This document shows positions 22,601 to 35,463 of a stretch of 64,000 nt of DNA, piece after piece. Position 1 is the first letter of the stretch; each line of letters begins with the position of its first letter. Position numbers and translations under genes: made by a program. The notes beneath the pieces are model-generated. The model made no database searches. It was not told where the DNA came from and saw only the letters and a list, made by a program, of their open reading frames with translations. This stretch comes from Progne subis subis (lineage: Eukaryota; Chordata; Aves; Passeriformes; Hirundinidae), in NCBI GenBank assembly GCA_022316685.1, contig JAKJHU010000030.1:9734360-9798359 (forward strand), read 5' to 3'.

Positions 22601-24054
22601 ATACTTTAATTTAATATTTAGTTTAAAGTTCTAATTATTCTCTATGGAACTGAAAGAGATGTTTGTGCCTGCTGAAGACAAGCCTCCATACAAATTGATA
22701 ATGTTCTACTCATTCAACAATTTGTTTACCTGCATCTATTTGACATACCCACCAACTTCCAATTTTTTAAACAAATTTGTCTGACTTTATTTCTCTCTGA
22801 TTATGCACTTTGAATTCATGCAAAAAAGGAAATTTATAATTATTAATTTTAATAATAGGATTGATATTTAATTTAGAATAATGTAAACAATTTGATTTTT
22901 TTTTTTTTTTAAGAGCAGATTTTAGGGGTAAATCAGTGCATTTGTGATGCAAACTAGTATTTTTTTACTAGTAGAAGACACTGTATTATACTTCTGGAAA
23001 TACTGCATGAACATTTAGTTATTATTCTTAAATTACTTACAAGATAAGCTATTTATGGACTTCCATTATTCTGAGCAGTCTAGTCTGGAAATTTCTGATA
23101 TGTTTTATATTAACACACTAGAACAATCAAAAGTTCTAATGGAACTGATCCACATACAGTATTTTATATTTTTTTTTAAAGTAGAATCCTTGTCAGTTGG
23201 TCTGGAAAGGTCTCAATGAACCCGTATTTTATCAGGAGCTGAACACAGCTGACAAATTCCTTCCCAAGTTACGCACTTCACAAAGCAGTGTTCTAAGTGG
23301 AGTGTTGCCCTCATCAAACTTGAAAAATACAAGTTCACTGAAATTCTTTTAACTTTATTAAATTATTCCAGGTGGTTAAACTGAGATTATCCTGTTTTAT
23401 TCTTGAAATCTCCTGATACATGTGGTAACAGTTATGCTACAAAGCCATTTAATTTATCAGAAAATGTTGTAACACAAACATTGCCAACATTTGCGACTGT
23501 TGTAAAAAATATAACTCTATTTTCATATTACAGTATAAGTGGGAAGAAGCTTTCTAATATGCAGACAAACAAAATTCTTGCTTATGAGAAGCTGATGCTT
23601 TGCAAGAATGGATTAACACAGTATAACAATGAAAGAATTCATTTTTTCATATAGAAACTGGGTGGAATAATGGGTGGGATAGCCTTGGAAATGTTTTATC
23701 CCTGATAAATATAAAAATTCATTCTCTAAATCAGAATTATGGATTTTCTATATTTTTTTCCCCATCTATTTTAAGTTAGCCATACAAGTGCTATTCCATG
23801 GATGGTTTCTTGTCAACAGACTGAACTCTACCAAATAATTTCAGAATATATCACAGCATCAGTTTTAAAGAAAAAACCTCACTGGAGTCAACTGCTGATA
23901 TAAAAATGATTATATTATTTGGATTTTGTCACTAAGGCAAATGAATTTTTTCTAGGACTTTAAAGAACAGATCTGGACATAATTATTAAATGGAGATTAG
24001 AGGGAGTATAAAGGTATAAAAGTATAAAGGAAACCTTCAAATGGTGCAGTTCCA

Positions 24055-24360
24055 ATTCCTTGAACAAACTTGTGCTAATCTGCTACAGCTGATTATTATT
24101 GGGATAGGACAAGTGGCAATGACTGCAAGATGTACTGAGCAGTTTCATAGTGATAAAAAAAGGATTTTTTACAGTGAGAACAATTAATCAGTGGAAGAAC
24201 TTCCCCAGGGATATGGTAAAGTCAACATGCATTGAACCACTGTTCATAAGGTGACTGAACGGGGTGTTGGATACTCTCATCTAGACTTCCTGTCCCTTGA
24301 CATGTTGGACCTGTTGATCATTCAAGGACTATTTTATGAATCTGTGATCTGATACAAAAC
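24055..24360 (+). mobile_element. CR1 LINE 3' fragment (plus), old
   Basis: It contains GGGATAGGACAAGTGGCAAT near 24,100, then the block for the CR1 3' UTR (CTTCCCCAGGGATATGGTAAAG near 24,200), and ends near TTTTATGAATCTGTGATCTG. It is strongly diverged. Confidence 0.75.
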
Positions 24361-25930
24361 TAATTGTGCTTCATATCTACTGCATGTAATTCTAGAAGGT
24401 AGAGTGTTTATTGCACTTATTTATTAGCATAGTAAAACATAGATCTACTTTGATGAATTTCTCAGATAGTAAAATTATTGTCTTTGTGTTTTCAAAATGG
24501 GAAGAAAATATATTATGACTGTTACTTTAATGAATTTAGATTTGTGTGTTTATGTTTGTGGGTTTGGTTCTACCCTGTAGTCATTTTTCAAGATGAGAAA
24601 ATCCCTAAAACCACTGGAAGTGTGTCTAAATAATGGGCAGTCCCAATGCAGTTCAGTCTGCCATGTCTTATTTTCATTTTCAGATGACAAACACTACCCT
24701 GATGCCATCTGAGAAACATATTTTCTCCACAGCAGCATCTGATTCTTTGGCAGACTCTTCAGGCAGCTGCACTGACATCTTCTGCAGTGCCCATATACCT
24801 CTCATATAATTCTATTGATCATTTGTCTGGGTTACTGTGCCCTTCTGTTAACACTTTAATTTGTTCAATACATTAATTTATTAATTAGCTAATTACTCTA
24901 CACAGGATGACATCTTTATAATCACTCAGGATAAAAATCAGTGATTACACATTTCTGCAGGGTGTCCAGTTTGATTCTTGTGTGAATTGGCATAAGAATG
25001 AAAGTCTCAATAAATTCTTGAAGAGATGTGAATTTCAAGGGATGTTAAAACACCACTTTTTCTGGTATGCAAATTTTTTTTAATATAACAGTCTTAGTAA
25101 TTCCATTACTATCAAACACAATGTTTTTTCATCTTTAAAAGATAACTCAAATTTAAGTACTAATCATAGTAAAACTATTTCCTTAAATACTTGAAGGATA
25201 AGATTGCAACAAAATATAGTTATCACTATGGGTGTTTGTTATTCCAGCACTGAATGCCTGTAGTACTGATAGCAATAAAGAAATTAAAACAAATGAAACT
25301 AAATGAAACAAAAAGACTAGAAGGAATCAAAAAAAGCAATACTACCATAAAGAAAATTTAGGGATTTAAATCAAATACCCACCACACTCTGTGTCCTGTC
25401 TCTACAAGTAGCAAAAAAGTAGAGGCCAGGAGTATAATAATGATGCAAGCAGTCCATGTCCCTCAGGCACACCCTAAGTTGCTCAGGAATTTCTGAAATT
25501 TAATAATATTTCTAAGTTGTCAGCAATTTTCAACAAATTTTTCCTTCACACATAATTTGAACTCTCTTTTGTACTTGAACATCAATGATTTGCAAATACG
25601 ACCTGATTCATTACATTTACAGCAGCTACAGCAAAGGCTGTGTAACACATTTCCTGATGTGATTCTATAATTAAAGTATACAAAAAGGGGGGAAAACAGG
25701 CAATAAAATAATAGCTTCTCAAATATGTGGGCATTTGGGAAGTTTGAGATGAAATTAAAGTGAAACTAAGTTTTACTGCAGCAATCTGTTCATACAATAA
25801 TCCACTGCAACCATCATCATAAGTCCAAAACCCACTGTTACTACAAATATTTGCACACTTGAAATTTATTCCTACCTATATAAGGATGAGTTAAAGTTGA
25901 GTAAAATCATACATTGAAATTCATGATTAA
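24361..25930. other. AT-rich sequence, nothing recognised
   Basis: No gene or element identified. Confidence 0.5.
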
Positions 25931-26488
25931 TCATAGAACTATAGAATCATAGACTATTCTTGAGCTGGAAGGCACCACAAGGATCACCAAAATCCATCTT
26001 CTGGTCTTCCTCAAGTCCATCTCCGAGAGTCACACCTTGTGCCCGAAAGCATTTTCCAAACAATTCTTGAACTCTGTCAGGCTTGATGCCCTGACCACTT
26101 CCCTGGGGAGCTGTTCCAGTGCCCAATCACCCTCTGGGTGAAGAACCTTTTTCCAATATCCAAGCTAAACTTCTCCTGATCCACTTTCTTGCCACTCCCT
26201 TTTGTCCTACCACAAGTCACTAGACAGAAGGGGTGCTTGCCCCTCCACTTCCCCTACAAGGAAATTACAGACCCCAATGGGGTTTTCCCTCAGTCTCCTT
26301 CTGGCTGAAAAAAGCCAAAGTGACCTCAGTCATTCTTTATGCAGCTTCCCCTCAAGGCCCTTCACCATCATCACAGGCCCCTACCTTGAGGTGCTCTCCA
26401 ATAGTTTTATATCCATCTTATACTGTGGTGCCCAAAACTGCCCACAGGACTCAAGGTGAGGCTGCACCAATGCAGTATGGAGGGGGAA
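25931..26488 (-). mobile_element. CR1 LINE 3' fragment (minus)
   Basis: It starts with TCATAGAACTATAGAATCATAGAC, the antisense CR1 tail. It continues through the usual antisense blocks (GCTGGAAGGCACCACAAGGATC; CCCTGGGGAGCTGTTCCAGTGCC; GTGCCCAAAACTGCCCACAGGA). Two overlapping open frames at 26,202-26,511 are antisense shadows of this repeat. Confidence 0.9.
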
Positions 26489-26664
26489 ATATGAAATATG
26501 GAAATATTTAGGTTTAAGAAATAATGGAAATCAGCCTAAACTAGAAGCTACCTATTTTCCTTAGGGTTTGGTGTTTATTTTTTGCTAAAATACCTTAGTG
26601 TGTTTGATGCAATACTTTTGCATAACCTGGTATTGAAGAGAAACAGGTTCCTCTTTAGTTTTTG

Positions 26665-27341
26665 TGTGGTGGTGCAGAACTGTTTTATTAGGTTTTTGTA
26701 AGAAGTTTATGTTATGGTTCATTTCACTGTATCCCCAATTTTGTATCCCTTTTGTGTCGTCTGTATAATAAGGTGTTTTGTGTCAATTATCCCACCCCTC
26801 ACATGGCATGTAACATCCCCTCTGCCCCCCCTCACTCTGGGGCAGCCTGTCTATCACTCCAGGGGTCCCTCCCAGATTGCGAAACCTCAGGGAGAGGGCT
26901 TCGGGTGGACAGGTAGCCTGGGGGAATTCTTTTCCTCTGGAGGTGGTTGGTCCGAGGCTTGGGGGTGGGCACACCTTGTTACCCCCTGAATCCCCTGATT
27001 TGTTGTCTTGTTGTATCCTCCCTGGAACCCCTCCCCCACTTATAAGGTAGAGGAGGGAGATTCAAACTCTCTCCGAGCAGCTCCTCGCTCAGCAGCTCCT
27101 CTCTCAGCTGCTCAGCTCTCAGCCTCTGAGCTCTCTGCTTCTCAACTCTGGAGCTAATAAACATCTTTTAACCTGCTAAGCTGAGAGCCAGCCTTTTCTC
27201 TTCTGCTGCTGTTGACTGTCTCGACATACGGGGTCCAACTGCTAAGCCGAAGCCGAAACGAACTGGAAACATCTGTATCTGTGTTGACCGAGCTAGCCAG
27301 AGGTCCTCTCCCGCCCGGAGCAGGGACAAAAACCAGATACA
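26665..27341 (+). mobile_element. Solo LTR, ERVK-type family A (copy 2)
   Basis: 677 bp from TGTGGTGGTGCAGAACTG to AACCAGATACA, flanked by the perfect TSD TTTTTG (26,659-26,664 and 27,342-27,347). TATAAG is at 27,041-27,046 and AATAAA at 27,156-27,161, giving a long U3, an R of roughly 90 bp and a U5 of about 180 bp. R contains CAGCTCCTC-type short repeats (27,075-27,130). This is the clearest copy of family A and serves as reference for the others. Confidence 0.93.
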
Positions 27342-27347
27342 TTTTTG

Positions 27348-28620
27348 TTTAATAAATAATAAAAATAAGATTTTAAAATACTTTTGATTATTACTTTGTA
27401 CCTGGTCCGTATATATTTTTTTTAATTCATAAATCCACTTTGAGAGGCACCTCTCTTTTGCCTGCAAATACACATAATTTGGGGGCAGACATCAATGATT
27501 TATGACTTGATATTGTGTAATAAGTAGTATTATATAACAGTGCAATAAAATAATTTTCAACACTAGATATTGGTGCATATGTGCAAAAAGAAACACATCA
27601 TTAAACATTTCTGAAATATGCTGATTATGTTACTGTGAATTGAAGTAATTGGACAATACAAATAAGTGAATTTAGTCAAGTTTGTTCACAGTAAAATAAT
27701 TTCTTTTGTTCTTCTCTACTGTTCTTCTCTAATTGTTTTTGGGTTTTTTTTCCCACAAGCTTCTCTAATCCACCAACTGTTCCTTTGTCACTTCTCATGT
27801 TTTTCTCATATTTTCCATTATTAATGTTTCTTCGAAATTTAATCCAACCCCCAATTAAACCTGAATTACACGTTTTAAGCTGTAACTTGTCTATATGTTG
27901 TAAACAGTAAACATTGTTCACTGCTAATTCCCTCAAATATGTTTTTTCTCCTATTTCTTAACATATTCATCTTCCCTTTCATAAATTTATAAAGTGGTAC
28001 ATGAACTTGTAATTCCTAGGGGTGCAAAATTCCCATAAAAGATAATAAGTATGATGAACAGATAACATTTTCAAGTTTAGGCCCACAATTTGTAAGTAAG
28101 AACAATTTAATGCAATTTACTATCACTTTTCCTCATTATTTTTGCAAATTGCCTGTCACTGATTACCTGCTAGAGATAATATACTAAACTCTTCCTTTAT
28201 TTGCTCTCTGTTGGTCGTCCAGTGGCTAATATGGAGAACATTATACTTAGACTGATTTTTGGATGGTTGTAGCAGTAGCATCACACTGCTGAATTGATGT
28301 ATTTTAGAAGCAATTACAGGAAGGTTAGTACTAGCAGCTTGTTCAGAAAATGGTACAACAGGTAGTCTGCAGCTGAGTTTTAGGAAGAAGATGGCAATTT
28401 TATTAAAGGAGACTAAAAATACCTAATGCTAAAAGAAAATAAATTGGAAGATTTCCACTTAAAGGTAAACCTTTTAACCTTAGCTTTACTTGCTTTGTTC
28501 TGAACTATTTAGTTCTTTAGCTGCAAAGAATCAAGCACAAAATTCTTTGCTTCTTCAAACTTTATTTTTATGATGTATTCTTTATCCCAACTACTATCAT
28601 TGCTACTATTGGTCCTTATA
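27348..28620. other. AT-rich sequence, nothing recognised
   Basis: No gene or element identified. Confidence 0.5.
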
Positions 28621-28621
28621 T

Positions 28622-28790
28622 TAGAATCAGAATAGTTTGTGTTGGAAAGGACATTAAAGATCATACAGTTCCAAAGTCTGCACCATGGGCAGGGATACCC
28701 TTACTGGGTGAGTTTGCTCAGGGTACCATCCAACCTGGACTTAAACAATTCCCGTGATGAAGCAGCCACAAACTCTCTGGGCGCCTGTGT
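28622..28790 (-). mobile_element. CR1 LINE 3' end fragment (minus)
   Basis: AGAATCAGAATAGTTTGTGTTGGAAAGGAC followed by CACCATGGGCAGGGATACCC and CATCCAACCTGGACTT is the antisense CR1 3' UTR. It is truncated near a CAA/CAG-rich tract. Confidence 0.8.
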
Positions 28791-28795
28791 CAGAG

Positions 28796-28865
28796 TCAAC
28801 AACAAAAACACCAGCAACACCAGCAACAACAGCAGCAGTATCAACAACAGCAATAAACAAGTTGT
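28796..28865. repeat. CAA/CAG-rich low-complexity tract
   Basis: Imperfect CAA, CAG and CACCAG units. They give Asn/Ser-rich peptides in frame +1 and are followed by an inverted GTTGTTGTT. Confidence 0.85.
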
Positions 28866-29084
28866 TGTTCAAAATTGTTTTAACACAACAACATCTGGAA
28901 CCAAATTAATTAGGAAGCTAGTTGGTGTCTCAAGTCTAGTGTTCAGCTGGGAAAAATGCAAACCTTTATTAATCTACCTACCGTGAACCCTGTCTTATAA
29001 AGCAATGTCCTGTCATTTGTTTGTGCTAATGTTATAGAAGGAGAACAGAATTTAAACTCTCCTCACTAGCAATTGCAGGAGATC

Positions 29085-29160
29085 ATTTGTTGGACTCCAT
29101 AATCTTAAGGGTCTTTTCCAACCTAGTTGATCCTGTAATTCTGTAATTCTGTGATTCTTA
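29085..29160 (+). mobile_element. CR1 LINE 3' tail (plus)
   Basis: TTGTTGGACTCCATAATCTTAAGGGTCTTTTCCAACCT followed by CTGTAATTCTGTAATTCTGTGATTCTTA is a CR1 3' terminus with its octamer repeats. Confidence 0.85.
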
Positions 29161-31204
29161 ATTAACAAATGACAACAACAAAGAGATTAAATGAAAACAT
29201 GAAGGGAAAGGATATCTAAAGGATGAAATAAAATAATCAGGCTTTTTTTTTTTTTTTTTTTTTTTTTGCATAATCCTTTTAAGTATACCCTGCAGCAGCA
29301 AGCTACACTTTTACTATAAATGGCTGGGGAGCTGTTGATGATGGAGTAAATAGACAATTTAATAAAGTAGATTGTCTTTTCCCTTGTATAATGGTTCTAC
29401 AATGGAAAAATATATTTATGAACATGGTAACATATTTATAGTTTTGATGCATTGCTCTTGAAGATAAAAAGATCTAACATACAAGAATGTTCTATCTCTA
29501 CTACATCTTTTATTCAAGACTTTTTATTATATTGCACATTTATCCATCTTTGAAAGAACATTGAAATCAGAAGCTTTACTTATAAGTTGTGTTGTTTTTT
29601 TTTTTTAAGGAAGTGCTAAAAAACTGAAGAAAGTTTTAAAAAAGTGTTAATTTCTTTCCTTCTGAGACATCCTATTATTGAGCATCATATGTACCTCAAA
29701 TAGCACTGAATTCAACTTACTACTGCTAGCTATGGACATTTCATTAACTAGACCAATATTTTTTTTTCTAAGGAAAGAAATAATGCAGAGAGACAGTATT
29801 GGATGCCATTAATTTCACTCTACTACTAGTAAAAAAATGCTGGTGCAACAGTTATTCTAAGGTATATGGTACCATAATTCTTATCAGAACAATTAACCTA
29901 CAGTGGTTACTAAAAAAATTTCCATTTACACCCACAGAATTATTATAAAGATGTAATGAGGTGGATTTTCACCAAAATTTAAATATATTTCTAGCCTAAC
30001 ACTAAGATTCCTTTTTTATTAAAAAAAAAAAAAAAAAAAAAAAAAAGCTTCTTACTGAAGACAATAACAATAACAATACTGAACAAGAATTTGGTAGAAA
30101 TGTAAAAAATTACACACTGATTTTTAATTTGCATCAACAAAATGAAGGGTTACATATACTTTACTATCGCATGAGCGAAAGCTGTTGAATTGCTATGGTT
30201 TAATGAATTATCATGCATCAGCTAAGCTCTAATAGCTGCCTGCCCCAATCACACCACTTCAGTTCTGAAGTCACAGTCTTTATCTAAAAGCACCATTATG
30301 TTCAGACAGTGAGAAACAGTACTGGAATGTATTAAAGAAATCACGTTTTGCCAAATGACCAAACAGCTAATAAGTTGTAAACGGCACAAGAAATAATTCT
30401 TGAGTATTAATATTCATAATGCAGATATAAGAACTTCTATGCAGCTAAATATTTAGTAAAACTATAGAAAAAGATTTGTAGTTTATTCTATTTACAAAAT
30501 AATTGGACAGAAATTTGTTGAGAGAAAAACTTTGAATGCATACAGGCATGTGCTACTCATGTGAGTAAACATGCTTTTAAAATTAACAGAACTGGAAAAG
30601 TGAAAAGTGATCACTGAAACAACTGTTAAATCAAGATGTATATTATATATTTTTACCAACAGCAATAACAACTGACAAATTTTTACAGTGGAATAACTTT
30701 GTCTAATCATCACAAAATATGTCCATTATTTTCACTATTCTTTTAAATGCACATCCTTTAAAAAGGGGGATGGTTTATAACCTTTCTGTCCCCCTTTTCC
30801 CTCTGATGGAAAAACCACAATTATATGAAGTGCACCCCTTATCCTGTCTTTCATGCAGGGAGAAAATCTTCTGCTAAGCAAAGATTTATTAAGTGTAGGC
30901 TTTCCAAAACCACAATGACATTTTACTTCAAGTATGATTTATGAGCACCAACACTTTTGGAAACCTTCCTAAGTTTCATAGTTTGTACACTTTTACAACA
31001 TCTGTGTAATGCCTCCATTTTTTTTTTTTTTAATTTATTTTTTTATTATTATTATTAGTATGCCAGTAGGGTATTACAGAAAACTTAAACACCTTTCACT
31101 TTAAAATTATTAAAATTATTTTATTTTTAAAATTTTGTTAAGGGTTTGATACTTTGCTAAAAACCCAAAATGTTGAAGGAAACATTTTCTGGACTGTATT
31201 TGAG
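29161..31204. other. AT-rich sequence, nothing recognised
   Basis: It contains a T-run (about 29,243-29,267) and an A-run (about 30,018-30,046). No gene identified. Confidence 0.5.
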
Positions 31205-32830
31205 GACATATAAGTCTGAGGTGCTGAATGTGTTCTTTGGCTCAGCAAAGGGATGCAAAGGAAAAACTTCCTCCCACAAGATGTCCTTGGCCCTTGTGTT
31301 AAAGGCAGGATTCAAGGAAGAGATCTGCTAGCAGTGAATCAGATCAAGGATCACTTCAGAGTGCTTGAGCCCTGTAAACCTATGGGACGGACACTTTATA
31401 TCCAAGGGCGATAAGAGCTGGCATGTGTCATTGCAGTACAGCTCTACCGTTTTGAAATGTCATTTTTATCAGGGGATTCTCCAGTTAGTGGGAGAATGCA
31501 AACATTTCACCCATCTACTAAAATCTTGGAGACAATTTAGAGAACTACAGGCTGGTCAGCCTCACTACAGTCCCTGAAGAAATCAAGGAATGCATCAAGA
31601 AAAATCTGGTTAGGAATAGCCACCTATGAACTCACCAAGAACACATCACTCATGACCAACTCAATTGCTTTCTATGGTATGTATGCCTGGATTTCTGGAT
31701 AAGAGTAGGGCACTGGATACAATTATTTTAGTCTTTAGGATGCCCTTGTCACTCTGTCCCACCAATATTCTTGTGTCCAGATAGGGATGTTGTCTGGATG
31801 CATGGACAGCCAGTTAGAAAAAGGAAAAAAGAAAAAGAAAAAAGAAAAAAAAAAGTATTTGTACGATTGGACTCAGGGTAATGTTTAATGGGTGGTACTC
31901 TGCCTAGATGCTGGTTACAAGAGCAGTGCCACAGAGGTCTGTCCTGGGACTGATCCCATTTAATATCTTTATAAAAGACTGAGCAGATCATCAGTGTGCC
32001 CTTATCAAGTTTGAAGATGTCACCAAACTGGTAAGTGGATTAGTCACTGTGCTTGAGGACAGGAGTGCCATCAAGGAGATCTAGACTGGCCGGATGAGGT
32101 GATGGCTCAACAGGAACCATGGATTGTCGCCAGTGGGACATCTTGTGCCTGGCAAGAAGGAATCCCTGGCAGCATTACAGGGTAGGGTCTGATGGCCTGG
32201 AAAGCAGCTCTACTCAAAAGGCTCTGGGCGTCTTGCCAGACAGCAAGCTGGTCATCACCCAGCAGTGTGCACTGGCAGCAAAAAAGAGCCAAGAGCCTCC
32301 TGTGATGTGTTAACAGAAGTGCAGCCAGTACATCAAGGGAAATTACTGTTTTCTTTTAGTCTGCTCTCATTAGACTGCATCTAGGATCCTATGTCTAATT
32401 TTTCATTGCAAACAGAAAGAAATCAATAATCAACGGAGAGTGCAGTGGAAAGCCGCTATGCTGACCAAGGCACTTTCCTTGTGAGGAGAGGCTGATTCAG
32501 TGTGGAGATGGGATGACTATGGGGAAACCTCATAGAAGCCATTAAATATCTATAGGAAGGTCATCAAGATAGGAAAGTATCTTTGCAGGGGTTCCTAACA
32601 GGGCAGAGACAATAGGCATAAGTTAAAAGAAGAAAGGTTTAGACTATATATAAAAACTTCTAAGTAATGATCACAGGCAAGTAATGAGCACAGTCATGAA
32701 TTAGTACAGCTTGTCTAGAGAGTCTGTGCAGTATCTAGCCCAGGACATTCTTGTTTGACTTTAGGGCTGACCCTGCTTTGAGCTAGAGGTGGGATTAACA
32801 GCCTCCCATGGTCTGTGTCACTCCATTTAT
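31205..32830 (+). mobile_element. CR1 LINE fragment (plus), 1.6 kb, old
   Basis: Blocks appear in the CR1 order: GATCAAGGATCACTTCAGAG; a degenerate CTTGGAGACAATTTAG segment; GAGAACTACAGGCTGGTCAGCCTCAC (31,540-31,565); a decayed reverse-transcriptase block near 31,930-32,030; GCAGTGTGCACTGGCAGCAAAAAAG (32,263-32,287); and a 3' UTR ending near 32,825. A GAAAAA microsatellite (about 31,817-31,856) interrupts it. Stops and indels are numerous; it is inactive. Confidence 0.85.
31817..31856. repeat. (GAAAAA)n microsatellite inside CR1
   Basis: Purine-only tract of GAAAAA/AAAAAG units. Confidence 0.9.
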
Positions 32831-33795
32831 TGTATGTTTCTCTGTATTTCCATAGATAAGATTAAATAAATGCTGTAATACTCATTTTACTGCCAGGAAT
32901 GAAAACTGTCCTTCACTTCTAGTACTATATAGAAGTACTCTCAAAGCAGTTAAGTATGAATCTTTAACTGCTTTGAAACAGCCTCACAAAGAACTCTCTT
33001 GTGTAAACCCAGACTAGAGCCTTCAATCCCACCATGAGTTATTTTGTAGTAAAATGTACAGTTTCCTTATGTATTGCTTTTTAACATGATTTCCATGGGC
33101 TACAGAACAGCAGTAGCAAAGTATAATTTCAAATACTTTACCAATGATTTCTACCTTCTTCAGTGGATAGGAAAAACTCACTTCAAATACAGAGCAGCTT
33201 CATAAGTAGTGCAGAACAGAGATAAGATTTAGCTAATTCAAACAGCTTATGTTAGATAAATAGATACCTTCACTTTTCTTCTCATAATTACCTCTGTTAG
33301 CTTGCAATCAGGTATACAAAGAAAAAAGCAGAATTAATGAGATTGCTCTTTTGCACATTTAAAAATCTTCCATCAAATATGCATAATAATTTTCGAATGA
33401 CCTAGTAAGAAATTCAGTGTTTAAGTTCTACTATTGTTCTTTATTTATTATATCCAGCTGTTAATGCTTTGAATGAAAGATTCTTGATGAATTTGAATCA
33501 TATTTTGCTTTGAATATAAAATGGCTTATATTTGAATCAGAAGACAAGCAAAGGACAATGACTGAAATAAGTAACTCAAAATTATATGGCAGTAAGGAAA
33601 TCAGTATACAGTACTCACATGGGGGTCCAAAATAGTGGATAGAATTTGAGAAGAAACACAATAAGCATAGGCTTGCTTGTACTGTGCCTGTGACAGCATG
33701 GTTCTGCTCTACATGTGCCACACTTAGATGTGTCAAACACAGTAATTTGAGATTGGCTTTGAACACACCATATGAAATAATTATGCTCTCAGTGA
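32831..33795. other. AT-rich sequence, nothing recognised
   Basis: No gene or element identified. Confidence 0.5.
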
Positions 33796-33800
33796 AACAT

Positions 33801-35277
33801 TGTCATGGGTTAGTACAGTTTAGTTTTTAGTTATAAAAGAATGTAAAATAATTCTCCAGGTCAAGACCTAGGAATTGCTTTGGAAGAGACAGAGACCTAT
33901 CAGAGAGTTAGTTAGAATATTGACATCTATTCTGACCACTGAAATTGTTAGTTGCGACTTTGGGAAGTACTATATAAAACTCCTTAATTTCCTGTAGGTG
34001 GGGTCTTTTCCTTCTTCCTTTGGCTAGAGAGAGACAGGTAACATCGAGCTGGGCCGGCTGCTACCCCCTTTTTGGGGGGGGAGCTGGCCTGAAGCTTGGC
34101 AAGATTCCATCAGCTCCCAGGTGAAGGGGGAGGAAGGGAAAGTTGCTAGTTTTTAACAGCTACTTTCTTCAGATTTCTTTGGAAAAAGGAGAGATCTCTG
34201 CTAAGCCCTGATAAGAGCTATGGATACTATTTGGGCTGAAGCTACTCTGATTTACACTAAAGGGTAGGCTGAGAAGGCTTTTATGATCCTGCCTGGTTTC
34301 TGTGATTTCAGACTGCTTGGGTGCTCCGATCTCTCATGTTTCTGTGAGTTCTTCCTCCTTCATCAGCTCGGCCTTGAAACATCTAACGCCAGGAGCCACA
34401 GAAGGAAAAACAAAGACTCTAAGTAGATTTAACTCTTTCTTAGCAGCATGAAGCTTCCAGAGCTCAGCCCTTTTCTGAGAGAGTAAGAAAAGACAGAGTG
34501 AACATAAAGAACAACAGCATGAAGTCAGTAGCAAGAGTGAAAAGACTATTAAGACAGAGAGTTGAAGGGTTGGTTCTATTCTTACTTGAGCCATGGAAAT
34601 GAACTCTATATTTAGGTCATTCCTTTAAATCATGGGAAAGATATGCATTTGGGGAGATGATTGTTTTAATTTGTGTGTAGATTTAAGCAAAAGTGTTTGT
34701 GATATCTCTGTAACTTGAAGTAGAAAATCTTTTGCTTTGGAGTTATTAATCTTTAAAAAGTGACACTCCAATGTGCAAAAGTCTAAGACCCATAACCCAT
34801 AAGCAGCTTAGAAAGCTGCTCCTGAGAGGGTCACAAAGGCAGGTTTCTCCGGGCGGTTTTTTTTGTGACAGTTTAAAACCCTCAAGAGAACTGTTCTAAG
34901 TTTTCAGTGGGATCCATGACTCAAAAGGATACTCTTCCCCTAATGAATTGACGAAAGACTATTATCAGATAGTGAAACTGACTGAAAATTACAAGTTTTG
35001 TCTCTTTATGTTGTTTTGTAAGAAAGTGAACAGTTTGTAAAGAGGGAGAAAAGTTTTTGAAGTTTCATTCCATTTTAGTTTTTTTCCAACTTTCTGTTTT
35101 TCTATTCTTTTAGTGTAAGTTAATAAACTATTTGTTAATTTTAAAGTTAAGCCTGCTTTGTTTTTTCTCCTAGTCTTTCTCTCACAAAAAGAGTAAGTAC
35201 CAAAACCAAAATTTAGTAAACATAAAACCACTACACTGAGTAGTGTTTCTGCCTAGTTTAAAAATAAAACTATGACA
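33801..35277 (+). mobile_element. Long ERVL-type solo LTR (about 1.48 kb)
   Basis: It begins TGTCATGGGTTAGTACAG, the style of avian ERVL LTRs, and ends AAAACTATGACA. The exact 5-bp repeat AACAT (33,796-33,800 and 35,278-35,282) fits the ERVL TSD size. TATATAAAA at 33,971-33,979 and AATAAA near 35,121 support plus orientation. A GC-rich inverted repeat lies about 50 bases downstream of the predicted start. The long interval between TATA and polyA signal might include internal sequence; I cannot tell a long R from a deleted provirus by eye. Confidence 0.75.
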
Positions 35278-35357
35278 AACATATTTTAAGTTTTTAAATA
35301 GGTTTCAATAGTATAAATAAGGATAGTAGAATTAGAATTCATTCACCCATTTATATA

Positions 35358-35463
35358 GGGGTTTTTTTGGGGTTTTTGGGGTGGGTTTTTTTTGGTTTTT
35401 TTTTGTTTTTGTGGTTTTTTTGTGGTTTTTTTTTTTTTTTGTGTTTTTTTTTTTTTTTTTTGT
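35358..35463 (+). repeat. G/T-rich low-complexity tract with G-runs
   Basis: T-runs separated by G-runs. The first 28 bases have four G-runs of at least three (35,358-35,385). A Phe-rich 60-codon frame across it is an artefact. Confidence 0.9.

Larger units (their letters stand above)
14572..24050. other. Long unique AT-rich stretch, nothing recognised
   Basis: In these 9.5 kb I can identify no coding exon, RNA gene, CR1 or LTR. Landmarks are a T-run (about 14,768-14,801), a T/C tract (19,551-19,651) and scattered short A/T runs. Open frames are all under 95 codons with no domain. Old unrecognised repeats or conserved noncoding elements could be hidden. Confidence 0.45.

Noticed and set aside
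26202..26511. Two overlapping 85-92 codon plus-strand frames
   Set aside because: They are antisense to a CR1 fragment and cross its end; no independent coding evidence.
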